Shown: positions 25,030 to 32,722 of the stretch, in pieces | Layout of the letters: every line of letters begins with the position of its first letter | How positions within the stretch are numbered: position 1 is the stretch's first letter | Assembly: GCF_003391135.1 (NCBI RefSeq) | Contig: NZ_CP031455.1 | Span: 4,743,001 to 4,807,000 of the forward strand | Source of the DNA: Streptoverticillium olivoreticuli subsp. olivoreticuli | GTDB taxonomy: Bacteria; Actinomycetota; Actinomycetes; Streptomycetales; Streptomycetaceae | Length of the DNA stretch: 64,000 bases | Direction of reading: 5' to 3' | Translations under genes and position numbers: made by a program | Notes under the pieces: generated by a model | The model's input: the letters and a program-made list of their open reading frames with translations, nothing else | What the model was told of the DNA's origin: nothing | Databases searched by the model: none

Positions 25030-25803
25030 TCAGGCGCGGGCGCGGCGGGCAGGGGCCTTGTCCGGCGTGATGCGGTAGGCGAGTTGGGCGCGATCAGCGC
25101 TGACGCGGAGCTCTTCGAGAAGCAGCGCCTGGTCGTCGATGCCGTGGGTGATGCGGGTGGTGTGGAGGACGGCGGTGGCGTCGGTGAGCTGGAGGGTGGC
25201 GCGTTCGTCGGGCCTGGGGATGCGGGCGCCGACGGTCTCGGACCACCACAGCTTGTGCCCGGCCTTGGCGAGGGCCGCGTAGATCTCCGTCGGCTGGCTG
25301 TCCGGGGCCTCACCCAGCCCCGTCCCCTCGGCCGTGGCGAACGGGATCAGGATCCGGTGCATGAGGCGTGTGCCGGTCTTGGGGTCGATCAGTAGCCAGT
25401 CGCAGGCGAAGAGCGCTTCCCCCTCGTCCAGGCCCAGTTGGGGGCCGGTGACTGCCGTGGCGGTGGTGCGGTAGGCAGCCGGTTCCTCGACCGGCTCCCA
25501 CACCTCGTCACCGAGGACGCTGAACGTGCGGCCGGTGCTGGCGACGGACCGGTTGATGGTGTTGACCGGTGCGGGCAGGGCGCGGACGTAGCTGCCCTTG
25601 CCGTGGATGACCTCGATCAGTCCCTCGGAGCGCAGGGCGGCGACGGCGTTGCGCACGGTCGGACGGGAGACCCCGTAGCGGTCCATGAGCTGGGACTCGG
25701 AGGGGACGGGTGCGCCGGGCGGGATCTCGCCCGCGGTGATGGCGTTGCGGATCTCGGCGGCGACCTGCTGGTACAGGGCGCCGGGTCGCTGGATCTCTCC
25801 CAC
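25030..25803 (-). CDS. GntR family regulator (KorSA-like)
   Basis: 257 aa from a GTG at 25803, preceded by AAGGGAG. The N-terminal winged helix (about residues 5-72: LYQQVAAEIRNAITAGEIPPGAPVPSESQLMDRYGVSRPTVRNAVAAL) is followed by a UTRA-like effector domain (90-250). In pSAM2 the GntR protein KorSA represses the replication and transfer genes; the same position, divergent from the transfer operon, suggests that role here. Its upstream region has a perfect palindrome plus a second half-copy as likely operators. Confidence 0.88.
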   Translation of the reverse strand: MGEIQRPGALYQQVAAEIRNAITAGEIPPGAPVPSESQLMDRYGVSRPTVRNAVAALRSEGLIEVIHGKGSYVRALPAPVNTINRSVASTGRTFSVLGDEVWEPVEEPAAYRTTATAVTGPQLGLDEGEALFACDWLLIDPKTGTRLMHRILIPFATAEGTGLGEAPDSQPTEIYAALAKAGHKLWWSETVGARIPRPDERATLQLTDATAVLHTTRITHGIDDQALLLEELRVSADRAQLAYRITPDKAPARRARA

Positions 25804-25841
25804 TGTCGAACTCCCTTTGCGTGAACGGGCCGTTGGTCTTA

Positions 25842-25916
25842 CGTCACTCGTCAGCATAAGTGCTTGCGCGCTGGATACAACAGGTGCATAGTCGTCACTC
25901 GTCAGCACGAGTGACG
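25842..25916. promoter_or_regulatory. GntR operator region: 9-6-9 palindrome and a repeated half
   Basis: CGTCACTCG (25893-25901) and CGAGTGACG (25908-25916) form a perfect inverted repeat around TCAGCA. The left 15 bases, CGTCACTCGTCAGCA, are repeated exactly at 25842-25856, 51 bases (about five helical turns) away. They lie between the divergent GntR gene and the transfer operon. Confidence 0.7.
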
Positions 25917-25961
25917 TCCTGATGGTGAGGGCGTCTGATTGGCCAAGGAGGCCAACACCCC

Positions 25962-26315
25962 ATGCAGTCCATCCCTGTTGATGTCTCCCGGCTCGGCGTA
26001 CTGCGGTGCGCTGTCGCGCCGGAACCGAAGCTCACCGGCTTCGAGACCAAGGAAGTCAAGAAGGACAAGGAGGGCAACACGATCTACACCGTGGCCGTCA
26101 CGGTCCGGCAGGAAGGCCGCCGGATCTCGGTCATCGAAATCTCCGTCACCGGCGAGCCCAAGGGCGTCGTCGAGGGCGGTGAGGTGCGGGTGACGGGCCT
26201 GGAGGCGTTCTCCTGGGCCATGGGCGACCGGCACGGCATCAGCTTCCGCGCCGCCGCCATCACCCCCGCCCCCGCCGCCCCGGCCACTGCTGCTTCGAGG
26301 GCGGGTGGTGCCTGA
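25962..26315 (+). CDS. SCO3933-family element regulatory protein
   Basis: 117 aa, MQSIPVDVSRLGVLRCAVAPEPKL, with alternating beta strands (TIYTVAVTVRQEGRRISVIEISVTG, VRVTGLEAFSWAMGDRHGISFRA) and an Ala/Pro tail. It matches, from memory, the small protein annotated as the SCO3933 family in front of FtsK/Tra genes of Streptomyces integrative elements. The compact beta fold suggests an OB-like domain. Its stop overlaps the tra start by one base. Molecular role unknown. Confidence 0.75.
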   Translation: MQSIPVDVSRLGVLRCAVAPEPKLTGFETKEVKKDKEGNTIYTVAVTVRQEGRRISVIEISVTGEPKGVVEGGEVRVTGLEAFSWAMGDRHGISFRAAAITPAPAAPATAASRAGGA

Positions 26316-27619
26316 TGGGACCCATCACCCTGGCGTTCTTACTCGCGGCCGTCGCCTGGGCCGTCGTCGCCGGCGCCCATGTGCGGGAGCGGCACCCGGT
26401 GTGGTTCTGGTACCTCACCGGCTACCCCGTCACCGCCGTGCGGGTGGTGCGGACCTGGCGCAAGGTCGCTCAGCTCAACGACCTCGCCGTCTCGCCCCGC
26501 CCGTCCCGCGGCCTGGTCGGTGACCTGGTCGTCAAGGGCGAAGCCCTGCGGCCCGTCGCTCCGCGGATCTCGTTTCCCAGGGCGACCCGCACGGGCCTGA
26601 GCCTGGAAGTGCGGCTGCATCCGGGTCAGACGCCGGGGCCGTTCATCGCGGCGGCGGACGCCCTGGCCCACGCCTGGCGCGTCCACGCCGTACGTGTCAC
26701 CTCCCCCGAACGCGGACTCGTCTCCCTGGCCGCCACCGCCGGAGACCCGCTTGAGAGGCCCGGCCTGGCGCACGCGCCTGCGGCGTTGCTGTCGGCGCTG
26801 ATCGGGATCCTGGAGAGCGGCGGGGCGTGGGTGATGAACCTGCGCCAGGTACCCCACTGGCTGATCGTCGGCGCGACCCAGTCGGGGAAGTCCACGCTCC
26901 TTGCCCGGCTGGTGGTGAAGCTCGCCCCGCAACCGGTCGCTCTGGTCGGGATCGACTGCAAGGGCGGTATGGAGCTCGGCCTGTTCGAGCCTCGCCTCTC
27001 TGCCCTCACCACCTGCCGGAAGGAGGCTGTGGCAGTGCTCGGCGCGCTCGTTGCCGAGATGCAAGTGCGCATGGAGATCTGCCGGTTCGAAGGGGTCCGC
27101 TCGATCTGGGAACTGCCCGACAAGCTCCGCCCCGTGCCCGTCGTCGTCCTCGTCGACGAGCTGGCAGAGCTCTACCTCTCCGACGGCACCAAGGAGTCCA
27201 AGGCGGAGGCGGAGAAGTGCTCCGTCCACCTCCTGCGCATCGCCCAGCTCGGCGCGGCCCTCGGCCTGCATCTGGTCGTGGCCGGGCAGCGGGTCGGCTC
27301 CGATCTCGGCCCCGGCGTCACCGCCCTGCGCGCCCAGCTCTCCGGCCGCATCTGCCACCGCGTCAACGACCCCGGCACCGCCGAAATGACCCTCGGTGAT
27401 CTCAATAAGGACGCGGTGACCGTGGCGCAGTCGATCACCTCGGAGGAGAAGGGCGTGGCCGTCTGTACCGGTGCCGATGGCGGCTGGGGCCGGGCCCGCT
27501 CCCACCTGACGACGGTGGAAGACGCCCGCAAGACCGCGGCGTCCTGCATGCACCTCACCCCGGAACTCCTGGGCGTGCGGCGGGCGCTGCTGATGGCCGG
27601 GGTGGGTGAAGCCACGTGA
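26315..27619 (+). CDS. FtsK/SpoIIIE-like DNA translocase (TraSA/TraB type)
   Basis: 434 aa. N-terminal membrane helix (about 3-22), then a soluble motor domain with Walker A GATQSGKST (186-194), Walker B VPVVVLVDELAEL (273-285) and VVAGQRVGSD. This is the single-protein conjugation system of mycelial actinomycetes: a hexameric pump that moves double-stranded DNA between cells at hyphal tips. It is translated from an ATG overlapping the upstream stop and overlaps the next gene by four bases, so the transfer operon is tightly coupled. Confidence 0.93.
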   Translation: MGPITLAFLLAAVAWAVVAGAHVRERHPVWFWYLTGYPVTAVRVVRTWRKVAQLNDLAVSPRPSRGLVGDLVVKGEALRPVAPRISFPRATRTGLSLEVRLHPGQTPGPFIAAADALAHAWRVHAVRVTSPERGLVSLAATAGDPLERPGLAHAPAALLSALIGILESGGAWVMNLRQVPHWLIVGATQSGKSTLLARLVVKLAPQPVALVGIDCKGGMELGLFEPRLSALTTCRKEAVAVLGALVAEMQVRMEICRFEGVRSIWELPDKLRPVPVVVLVDELAELYLSDGTKESKAEAEKCSVHLLRIAQLGAALGLHLVVAGQRVGSDLGPGVTALRAQLSGRICHRVNDPGTAEMTLGDLNKDAVTVAQSITSEEKGVAVCTGADGGWGRARSHLTTVEDARKTAASCMHLTPELLGVRRALLMAGVGEAT

Positions 27620-27813
27620 AGGACACCGCCGTCTTCCCGCTGGTGGTGGTGCTCGGGATCATCACCGTCCTCCTCGTCCGCTCCCGCGACGTGCGCTGGT
27701 GGGAAGCCGTACTGATCGGTCTCTTCGGCACCTACCTGGGTCAGACGCCGGTGATCTTCACGATCAACAGCTTCGTGACCTGGTGCCTGTCCGGCTTCAC
27801 CCACACCCACTGA
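27616..27813 (+). CDS. Small membrane protein, Spd-like
   Basis: 65 aa with two transmembrane helices (about 4-22 and 31-55) around an RSRDVRWWEA loop. The GTG start overlaps tra by four bases. The position directly after tra matches plasmid-spread (Spd) proteins that help intramycelial spread of pSAM2-type elements. Sequence alone does not prove this. Confidence 0.65.
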   Translation: MKDTAVFPLVVVLGIITVLLVRSRDVRWWEAVLIGLFGTYLGQTPVIFTINSFVTWCLSGFTHTH

Positions 27814-27827
27814 AGAGGCAGGCCAGC

Positions 27828-27941
27828 ATGCCCATGCGCCCCGTCTGGTGCCCCATCTGCAAGGGCGAACGACGCCGGAAGACCCGCTCCGGCCGGTGGC
27901 GGCGCTGCCGCTGCTGCCGCGGCACCGGCACCACCCGCTGA
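27828..27941 (+). CDS. Tiny zinc-knuckle-like protein
   Basis: 37 aa, MPMRPVWCPICKGERRRKTR and then CRCCRGTGTTR. Two CxxC-type pairs (CPIC and CRCC, with GxG) around a basic stretch look like a DnaJ-type zinc knuckle that could bind nucleic acid. The ATG at 27828 has GAGG upstream. It lies in the transfer/replication operon, where similar tiny ORFs are common. Confidence 0.6.
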   Translation: MPMRPVWCPICKGERRRKTRSGRWRRCRCCRGTGTTR

Positions 27942-28048
27942 ACCCAACACCCGCCCACTGACAGAGAGGACGACCCCATGGACGACCCCGGACCACCAGC
28001 CACCATCCGCGCCGCTGTCAGAGCGGCTCACCCCGGGAGATCACCACC

Positions 28049-29473
28049 ATCACCGCGACCACCGCGGCTGACCGGCGCGCCGCCCTCGAACGCGCGGCGC
28101 GCCTGCGTCAGCTCTCCGACACCGACCGCGACGCCATCCGCCTCGCCCAGGACCCCCAGTTCCCCCGCTGGCTGGAGCAGATCACCGCCACCGGCGGCTG
28201 CGCCCACCCGGTCCACCTCACCGGATCCACCACCACCCGCGACGCGGCCACGGGCGAGATCCTCCACCACTACGACACCCGCGCCGAACCCGGCGAACGG
28301 CTCCTGGTCCGCTGCCGCAACCGCCGTCAGAGCGTCTGCGCCCCGTGCTCCCGCCTCCACGCCGGGGACACCTTCCACCTCGTGCGCGCCGGACTCACCG
28401 GCGGCAAAACCGTCCCCGACAAGGTCCGTGAACACCCCCGGCTCTTCGTCACCCTCACCGCCCCGTCTTTCGGCCCCGTCCACCACGCCACCACGGACGG
28501 GAAGCGCTGCCGCCCCCGGCGCGATGCAGGCGAATGCGACCACGGACGCCCCCTCGGCTGCCTGGCCATCCATGCCACCGGTGACCGGCTCGTCGGGCAA
28601 CCGCTCTGTCCCGGCTGCTACGACTACCCCGCCCACGTCCTGTGGCACGCACACGCCGGACAGCTCTGGGACCGCTTCACCCGCGCCGTACGACGCCTCC
28701 TCGCCTCGGCCGCAGGGCTGGCGCAGTCCCGCTTCCCCGACCACGCCCGGCTCTCCTTCGCCAAGGTCGCCGAGTACCAGAAACGCGCCGCCGTCCACGT
28801 CCACGCCATCGTCCGCCTCGACGGCCCGCACGGCCCCGACACCCCGCCCCCGCCCTGGGCCACCACCGACCTCCTCACCACGGCGGTCCATGCCGCGGCC
28901 CGCTCCGTCGTCGTCCGCAGCCCGTACAGCCCGGCCGCCGGAGAACACGCCCTCCGCTGGGGAACAGAGCTCGACGCCCGCCCCCTGCGCGCCACCGACA
29001 ACACCCTCGGCCTGGCCGACGACGCAGTCGCCGCCTACGTCGCCAAGTACGTCACCAAAAGCGCCAGCGACACCGCAGCCGGCACCGACCACAGGCTCCT
29101 GACCTGGGACGACATCGCGACCGTCCCCGCCACCCCGCACGTCCGGGCCCTCATCCGCACCTGCTGGCACCTCGGCGGCCTGCCCGAGTACGAACCCCTC
29201 CGGCTCCGCTCCTGGGCCCACACCCTCGGCTACCGCGGCCACATCCTCACCAAATCCCGCGCCTACTCCACCACCTACACAGCCCTGCGCACCGAACGAG
29301 CCGACCACGAACGCGCCGGACTCCAACTCCCCGACACCCCAGACGCGATCACCGACACCCACTGGCGCTACACCGGCTCCGGCCACACCCCCGGCGCCGC
29401 CCTCATCACCGCCGGAATCGCCCAAGACCTCGCCACCAACCGCGAGACCGCCCGCGAGGTGTTGAGTGCCTGA
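28049..29473 (+). CDS. Replication initiator RepSA-type, start codon unclear
   Basis: About 474 aa if it starts at 28049. The frame is clearly coding from about 28040: LSDTDRDAIRLAQDPQFPRWLEQI, RCRNRRQSVCAPCSRLHAGDTFHLVRAGL, a zinc-like CPGC-YDYP, HVHAIVRLDG (rolling-circle HUH type) and VAKYVTKSASDT, typical of RepSA. RepSA nicks the origin for rolling-circle replication of excised elements. No ATG, GTG or TTG occurs in frame between the upstream stop (27959) and the GTG at 28382, which would cut off conserved sequence. An ATC at 28049, nine bases after CGGGAG, is the best-placed initiator. Its 3' end overlaps the next gene by eight bases. Confidence 0.85.
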   Translation: MTATTAADRRAALERAARLRQLSDTDRDAIRLAQDPQFPRWLEQITATGGCAHPVHLTGSTTTRDAATGEILHHYDTRAEPGERLLVRCRNRRQSVCAPCSRLHAGDTFHLVRAGLTGGKTVPDKVREHPRLFVTLTAPSFGPVHHATTDGKRCRPRRDAGECDHGRPLGCLAIHATGDRLVGQPLCPGCYDYPAHVLWHAHAGQLWDRFTRAVRRLLASAAGLAQSRFPDHARLSFAKVAEYQKRAAVHVHAIVRLDGPHGPDTPPPPWATTDLLTTAVHAAARSVVVRSPYSPAAGEHALRWGTELDARPLRATDNTLGLADDAVAAYVAKYVTKSASDTAAGTDHRLLTWDDIATVPATPHVRALIRTCWHLGGLPEYEPLRLRSWAHTLGYRGHILTKSRAYSTTYTALRTERADHERAGLQLPDTPDAITDTHWRYTGSGHTPGAALITAGIAQDLATNRETAREVLSA

Positions 29474-30101
29474 TGCCCTCGCAGGCCAACTCCGCTCGGG
29501 CCACATCGTGGACAACCTTCCTGTCTCGCTCCCGAGTTGGTGTGTCACAACCAGCGAACCGGACATAGCCAAGGCGGTATCCCGGCTGATGGGAGGACAA
29601 CCCGAGAGACGGAGAACCGATGGCGGGGATTGCCTGGAGATCCTCACCGACACGGACAAGGTGAGGATCGTCGTGGATACCCCGACCGCAGTTTCCACCG
29701 AAATGCGGCTGTGGAAGAGCTCTCAGCTCGTGCACCACTGTGACGGTGCTGAGTTTCTGAGCCCCACGGACAAGCGAGGCACGCCATGCGGTTGCCCTCC
29801 GACCTTTGCGGAGCGGAATGCCGCGGCAATGGAATTTCGGGGACCACAGCCAAACTCGGTGATCACGTTCCGCCTGGCTGATGCCACGGCTCTCGGCCTC
29901 TTCTTCTACAGATCGACGAGTTGGAAGCTCGCCGAGTCCATGCAAAATGTGACGGCGGCTCTTGAGCGCATCGGTCGCCGAGCGTTGGCGGAACTCGGCA
30001 TGGAACTCGTCACATGCACCACGAGGAGCGGCACGCGGGTGTCGTACCGAAAACCGGTCATCAAGGTTCTCGGCCCCTGGTACGAAGCGGCATCTGGATA
30101 A
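29466..30101 (+). CDS. Putative recombination directionality factor-like protein
   Basis: 211 aa, GTG start overlapping the rep stop, with GAGG six bases upstream. Recognisable blocks: DNLPVSLPSWCVTTSEPDIAKAV, KVRIVVDTPTAVSTEMRLWKSS, PCGCPPTFAERN and RGPQPNSVITFRLADATALGLFFYRSTSWKLAE. These resemble, from memory, actinophage proteins grouped with phiC31 gp3, the factor that turns a serine integrase from integration to excision. The gene converges on the serine recombinase, which fits that role. No experiment is implied; similarity needs a profile search. Confidence 0.6.
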   Translation: MPDALAGQLRSGHIVDNLPVSLPSWCVTTSEPDIAKAVSRLMGGQPERRRTDGGDCLEILTDTDKVRIVVDTPTAVSTEMRLWKSSQLVHHCDGAEFLSPTDKRGTPCGCPPTFAERNAAAMEFRGPQPNSVITFRLADATALGLFFYRSTSWKLAESMQNVTAALERIGRRALAELGMELVTCTTRSGTRVSYRKPVIKVLGPWYEAASG

Positions 30102-30124
30102 GGCACTGCACGACGGCCAAGCGA

Positions 30125-30155
30125 AAGCCCCGAGGAGGATTCCCCCTCGGGGCTT
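30125..30155. terminator. Bidirectional terminator between RDF-like and recombinase genes
   Basis: AAGCCCCGAGG (30125-30135) pairs with CCTCGGGGCTT (30145-30155) between convergent genes. Confidence 0.8.
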
Positions 30156-30165
30156 CCTCTGCGCC

Positions 30166-31923
30166 TTACGCAGCAGCCGTGGTCTCCCCTTGCCGCCGCT
30201 GCCCTGCCATCCGAAGCTCCACGCGCTCCTCCGCCCGACAGGTACGGCGACTACCGCCCCTGCCTGCCGCCTTACTCACGCGGACTTCGTCCACGAACAA
30301 CCCGACCAACATGCGCCGGTCGGCGACGGTGGCGTTCTTCCACCAGGAGCCCTCTCCCAACGGGTCACCATTCGGGTCTTCGGTGTAGGTCCACTCCTCG
30401 ATCGGAAGCACGGGCACCTCCGGTCCGCCCACGTCCTCGATCCGACGCTCGATCGCTGCGAGGCGGCTCTCCAGCGACTCCTTGTCGGCCAGGAAGCGGG
30501 CCCTACCGATCTTGCCCTCGTAGATGCCCGAGTTGAGGTCGTCGTAGAGACGGGTGATGGAGTTGGTGATCTCTGCGCGCTCCCCCGTGAGTGCGGCACG
30601 TTCACCGCTCATCTCGGGCCGCTCCATGAGCTTCGCCAGCCTGAGGGTGGCTTCCGCGATGATGGCGAGAGTCTCCGGCTTACCCTCCGCGGTCATGAGG
30701 ACGGCCATGATCCGGCGGGCCACGTACTCGTCCACCTCCGCCTGGTTGATGGTGAGCCCGCCCTCATGCTTGCCGGCTTCCACCACACCGGACGCCCGGC
30801 TGCACTTGTAGACGCCCGGCGAGCCGGTCAAAGGGCGGCCGCACTCGCACTTGAGCTTGTCCATGGCCGTCAAAAGGTACGACGCACTCCAGGTCACCCC
30901 CTTCACGCCTTCTCGCCCATCCAGCCACACTTGGAGCTCGAACCACCGAGGAGGAGGGATGAGTGCTTCCCCGATTGAAATGGGCTCGCCTGTCTCATCC
31001 CGAAGAATCTTGTAGCCCTCAATCGTCCGGGTGGGGTTTCCTTCCCTGTCCTTTCGATACACCGGATCGGCTGCGAAACCCGCGAGACGAGGATCCGAGA
31101 GGACACGCTTCACGGTGGGCGTACGCCACGCGCCGCCATTTTGACTCGGCACCTGATTCACGTTCAGCCAAGTACCGATAGCGCCTACCGAAGCCGGATG
31201 CGCGTTCTTCTTCCCCATCCAAGGCTTGTCCTTGAATTCGAAGACGCGGTCCACCATGCGGAGGATCACGCTGCCCTGGTCCGTTCTATCCTCGCTTGCA
31301 GGGACGGGACGGAGTAGGCGGATGGTGACGACGACCTCCTTGCCGTCCACCATCCTCTTCTCGGGCACGGGGTAGCTCTCCATCCCGTAGGGCAGAGCCC
31401 CGCCCGTCCACCCGCCCAATTGCTTGGCCACACGCTTGGCGCCAGCGATTGATTCGCTCTTGTCCTTGCTGTCCTGGTGCGCCGCATCGAGCCGCATGAT
31501 CAACATGATGAGTTCCATCGTGTTGTCCGGCGAGAACGACCCCTCCGAAACGGAGGTGATCGTGACCCCGAGCGAGAAAAGCTCAAGGACTACGGGGATT
31601 GCGTCCTTCGGCTCCCGGCGAGAGAACCGAGTGACGTTGAAGACGATGATTTCTTGGATCTTGCGGGCGCGGCAATCATTCAGAAGCCGCTCGAAATTCT
31701 TGCGCTTCGCGTTCGAGTCGTAGCCGGAAACGCCGATATCGCGATAATGACCCGCGAATTTACAGCCGCGGTCCCGGGCCTTCTTTTCCGTGGCCCTGTC
31801 CTGCGTCTGCGGACTGGCTTCCGACTTGTCGGATTTCTTCTTCGACTGACGGGTATACCCTGCTGCTACCCGGAGCACGACTGCAACGTGCTCCGGGTGC
31901 CCAGCTTCAGTGGTGTGGGTCAC
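30166..31923 (-). CDS. Large serine recombinase (integrase)
   Basis: About 585 aa. N-terminal catalytic domain with nucleophile S27 in GYTRQSKKK, then FNVTRFSRREPKDA and SVSEGSFSP; recombinase domain (about 175-300, QLGGWTGGALPYGM, TPTVKRVLSDPRLAGF); zinc ribbon with C359, C361 and C374; a coiled-coil (about 440-510); and a basic tail. It cuts and rejoins attP and attB through a two-base crossover. The start is uncertain: GTG at 31923 (used here), TTG at 31950 and a GTG at about 31878 all lack a strong RBS. It ends the element next to attR, only about 40 bases from the core, as expected. Confidence 0.93.
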   Translation of the reverse strand: MTHTTEAGHPEHVAVVLRVAAGYTRQSKKKSDKSEASPQTQDRATEKKARDRGCKFAGHYRDIGVSGYDSNAKRKNFERLLNDCRARKIQEIIVFNVTRFSRREPKDAIPVVLELFSLGVTITSVSEGSFSPDNTMELIMLIMRLDAAHQDSKDKSESIAGAKRVAKQLGGWTGGALPYGMESYPVPEKRMVDGKEVVVTIRLLRPVPASEDRTDQGSVILRMVDRVFEFKDKPWMGKKNAHPASVGAIGTWLNVNQVPSQNGGAWRTPTVKRVLSDPRLAGFAADPVYRKDREGNPTRTIEGYKILRDETGEPISIGEALIPPPRWFELQVWLDGREGVKGVTWSASYLLTAMDKLKCECGRPLTGSPGVYKCSRASGVVEAGKHEGGLTINQAEVDEYVARRIMAVLMTAEGKPETLAIIAEATLRLAKLMERPEMSGERAALTGERAEITNSITRLYDDLNSGIYEGKIGRARFLADKESLESRLAAIERRIEDVGGPEVPVLPIEEWTYTEDPNGDPLGEGSWWKNATVADRRMLVGLFVDEVRVSKAAGRGGSRRTCRAEERVELRMAGQRRQGETTAAA

Positions 31924-31937
31924 ACGGGAACGGTACC

Positions 31938-31985
31938 CTAACCACCCCAACTCAGTGAAGCTGGGGCTTCATATGGGTAGCTCAC
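31938..31985 (-). pseudogene. hemL: Stranded native 5' end of hemL
   Basis: From GTG at 31985 the minus strand reads VSYPYEAP, the native HemL N-terminus, then runs into element sequence ASLSWGG and a stop (31938-31940). An upstream in-frame ATG at 31994 would add MAS. The first codons belong to the chromosome; those after the att core belong to the element. The native hemL promoter presumably still fires here and may feed into the recombinase gene. Confidence 0.85.
31961..31973. other. attR core (right attachment site)
   Basis: Second copy of CTGGGGCTTCATA. Bases to its right (31974 onward) are native hemL 5' sequence; bases to its left are element. Combined with the other end, attP would carry CCCCAACT on one arm (31945-31952) and AGTTTGGGG on the other (17364-17372), an imperfect dyad typical of serine-integrase sites. 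Confidence 0.85.
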
Positions 31986-32253
31986 GCTAGCCATGGTCTC
32001 AGAGCCGCGCACCGAGTCGTCTTCGGGCGTTTCACACGCCGTTCACGGGGGAGGTCTCTGAGACGATGATCGGGTTGCGCGGCGGGGGCTGTGCTGCGTA
32101 AAAAAGCGGTCGGGTGGAGATATGCATCGCGGTGGCGGACTGGGCGAGGGCACCGATGACCTGGGGCCCGAGCGAGCCCAGAGGTCACGCGGGGGGCGTC
32201 ACAGGGGCCGCCGCGAAGAAGACGGCGTGGCAAGCAGCAGGAGTGGTGGCCGA

Positions 32254-32691
32254 GTGGGGGTGACCTACAAGTACTTCGGGGCGCCCAACAGCGCCGCCGC
32301 GGCCAACGTTCCCATTTCCATGCGCCCCGAAGAGCTCGGCGGTGACGAGCTCGGCATGGGCGGCATGTTCACCAAGATCAAGCCGGAGACGATGGCCGCG
32401 ATGGTCCTCACCGGCATCGAGGGCATACCCCTGCACAAGGTCCCCCCGCTCGAACTGGTCGTTCTCCACCCCGACTACGCCGTCGTCAAGCTCCCGATGA
32501 CCGTCGTCGACCCGTTGCGCGGAATCGGCGAGGAATCGGTGGGCGCCGCCGCCTTCATCTGGTCCACCGTCCCCGACCGCGGCGGCCCGCGGGACGCGTT
32601 CACCGTCTACCAGCTGCTCCGCGAGTGGCAGGACTTCTCCCACCGCCTGCACGAGAACGGCCACCAGCCGTACTGCCTGGTCTGGCCCTGA
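32254..32691 (+). CDS. Conserved hypothetical protein
   Basis: 145 aa from a GTG at 32254 with AGGAG at ten bases (a second GTG two codons on is possible). It begins GVTYKYFGAPNSAAAANVPISMRPEELGGDELGMGGMFTKIKPETMAAM and has a compact alpha/beta look with conserved Pro/Gly. No domain is recognised. It is divergent from the native hemL start, so it marks the chromosomal right flank of the element. Confidence 0.7.
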   Translation: MGVTYKYFGAPNSAAAANVPISMRPEELGGDELGMGGMFTKIKPETMAAMVLTGIEGIPLHKVPPLELVVLHPDYAVVKLPMTVVDPLRGIGEESVGAAAFIWSTVPDRGGPRDAFTVYQLLREWQDFSHRLHENGHQPYCLVWP

Positions 32692-32722
32692 CCGCTCCGG
32701 CCCGCCCGGTCCCGTCCGACGG

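Larger units (their letters stand above)
17341..31973. mobile_element. Integrative conjugative-type element in hemL, serine-integrase driven
   Basis: About 14.6 kb bounded by 13-bp direct repeats. Contents from the left: hemL expression region, Nudix, XRE-TPR regulator with divergent ATPase, a small-protein/STAND module, GntR regulator, SCO3933-family protein, FtsK-like Tra, two small ORFs, RepSA-type initiator, RDF-like protein and serine recombinase. The transfer and replication genes match the actinomycete integrative conjugative element (pSAM2) plan, which normally uses a tyrosine integrase and a tRNA target. The ends are supported by reconstruction of an intact hemL start from the outer flanks. 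Both att sites, replication and transfer genes appear present, so the element may be active. Confidence 0.88.

Noticed and set aside
27978..29102. Alternative frame with a good ATG overlapping rep
   Set aside because: After about 15 residues the product is Pro/Ser/Arg low complexity, while the other frame matches RepSA throughout.
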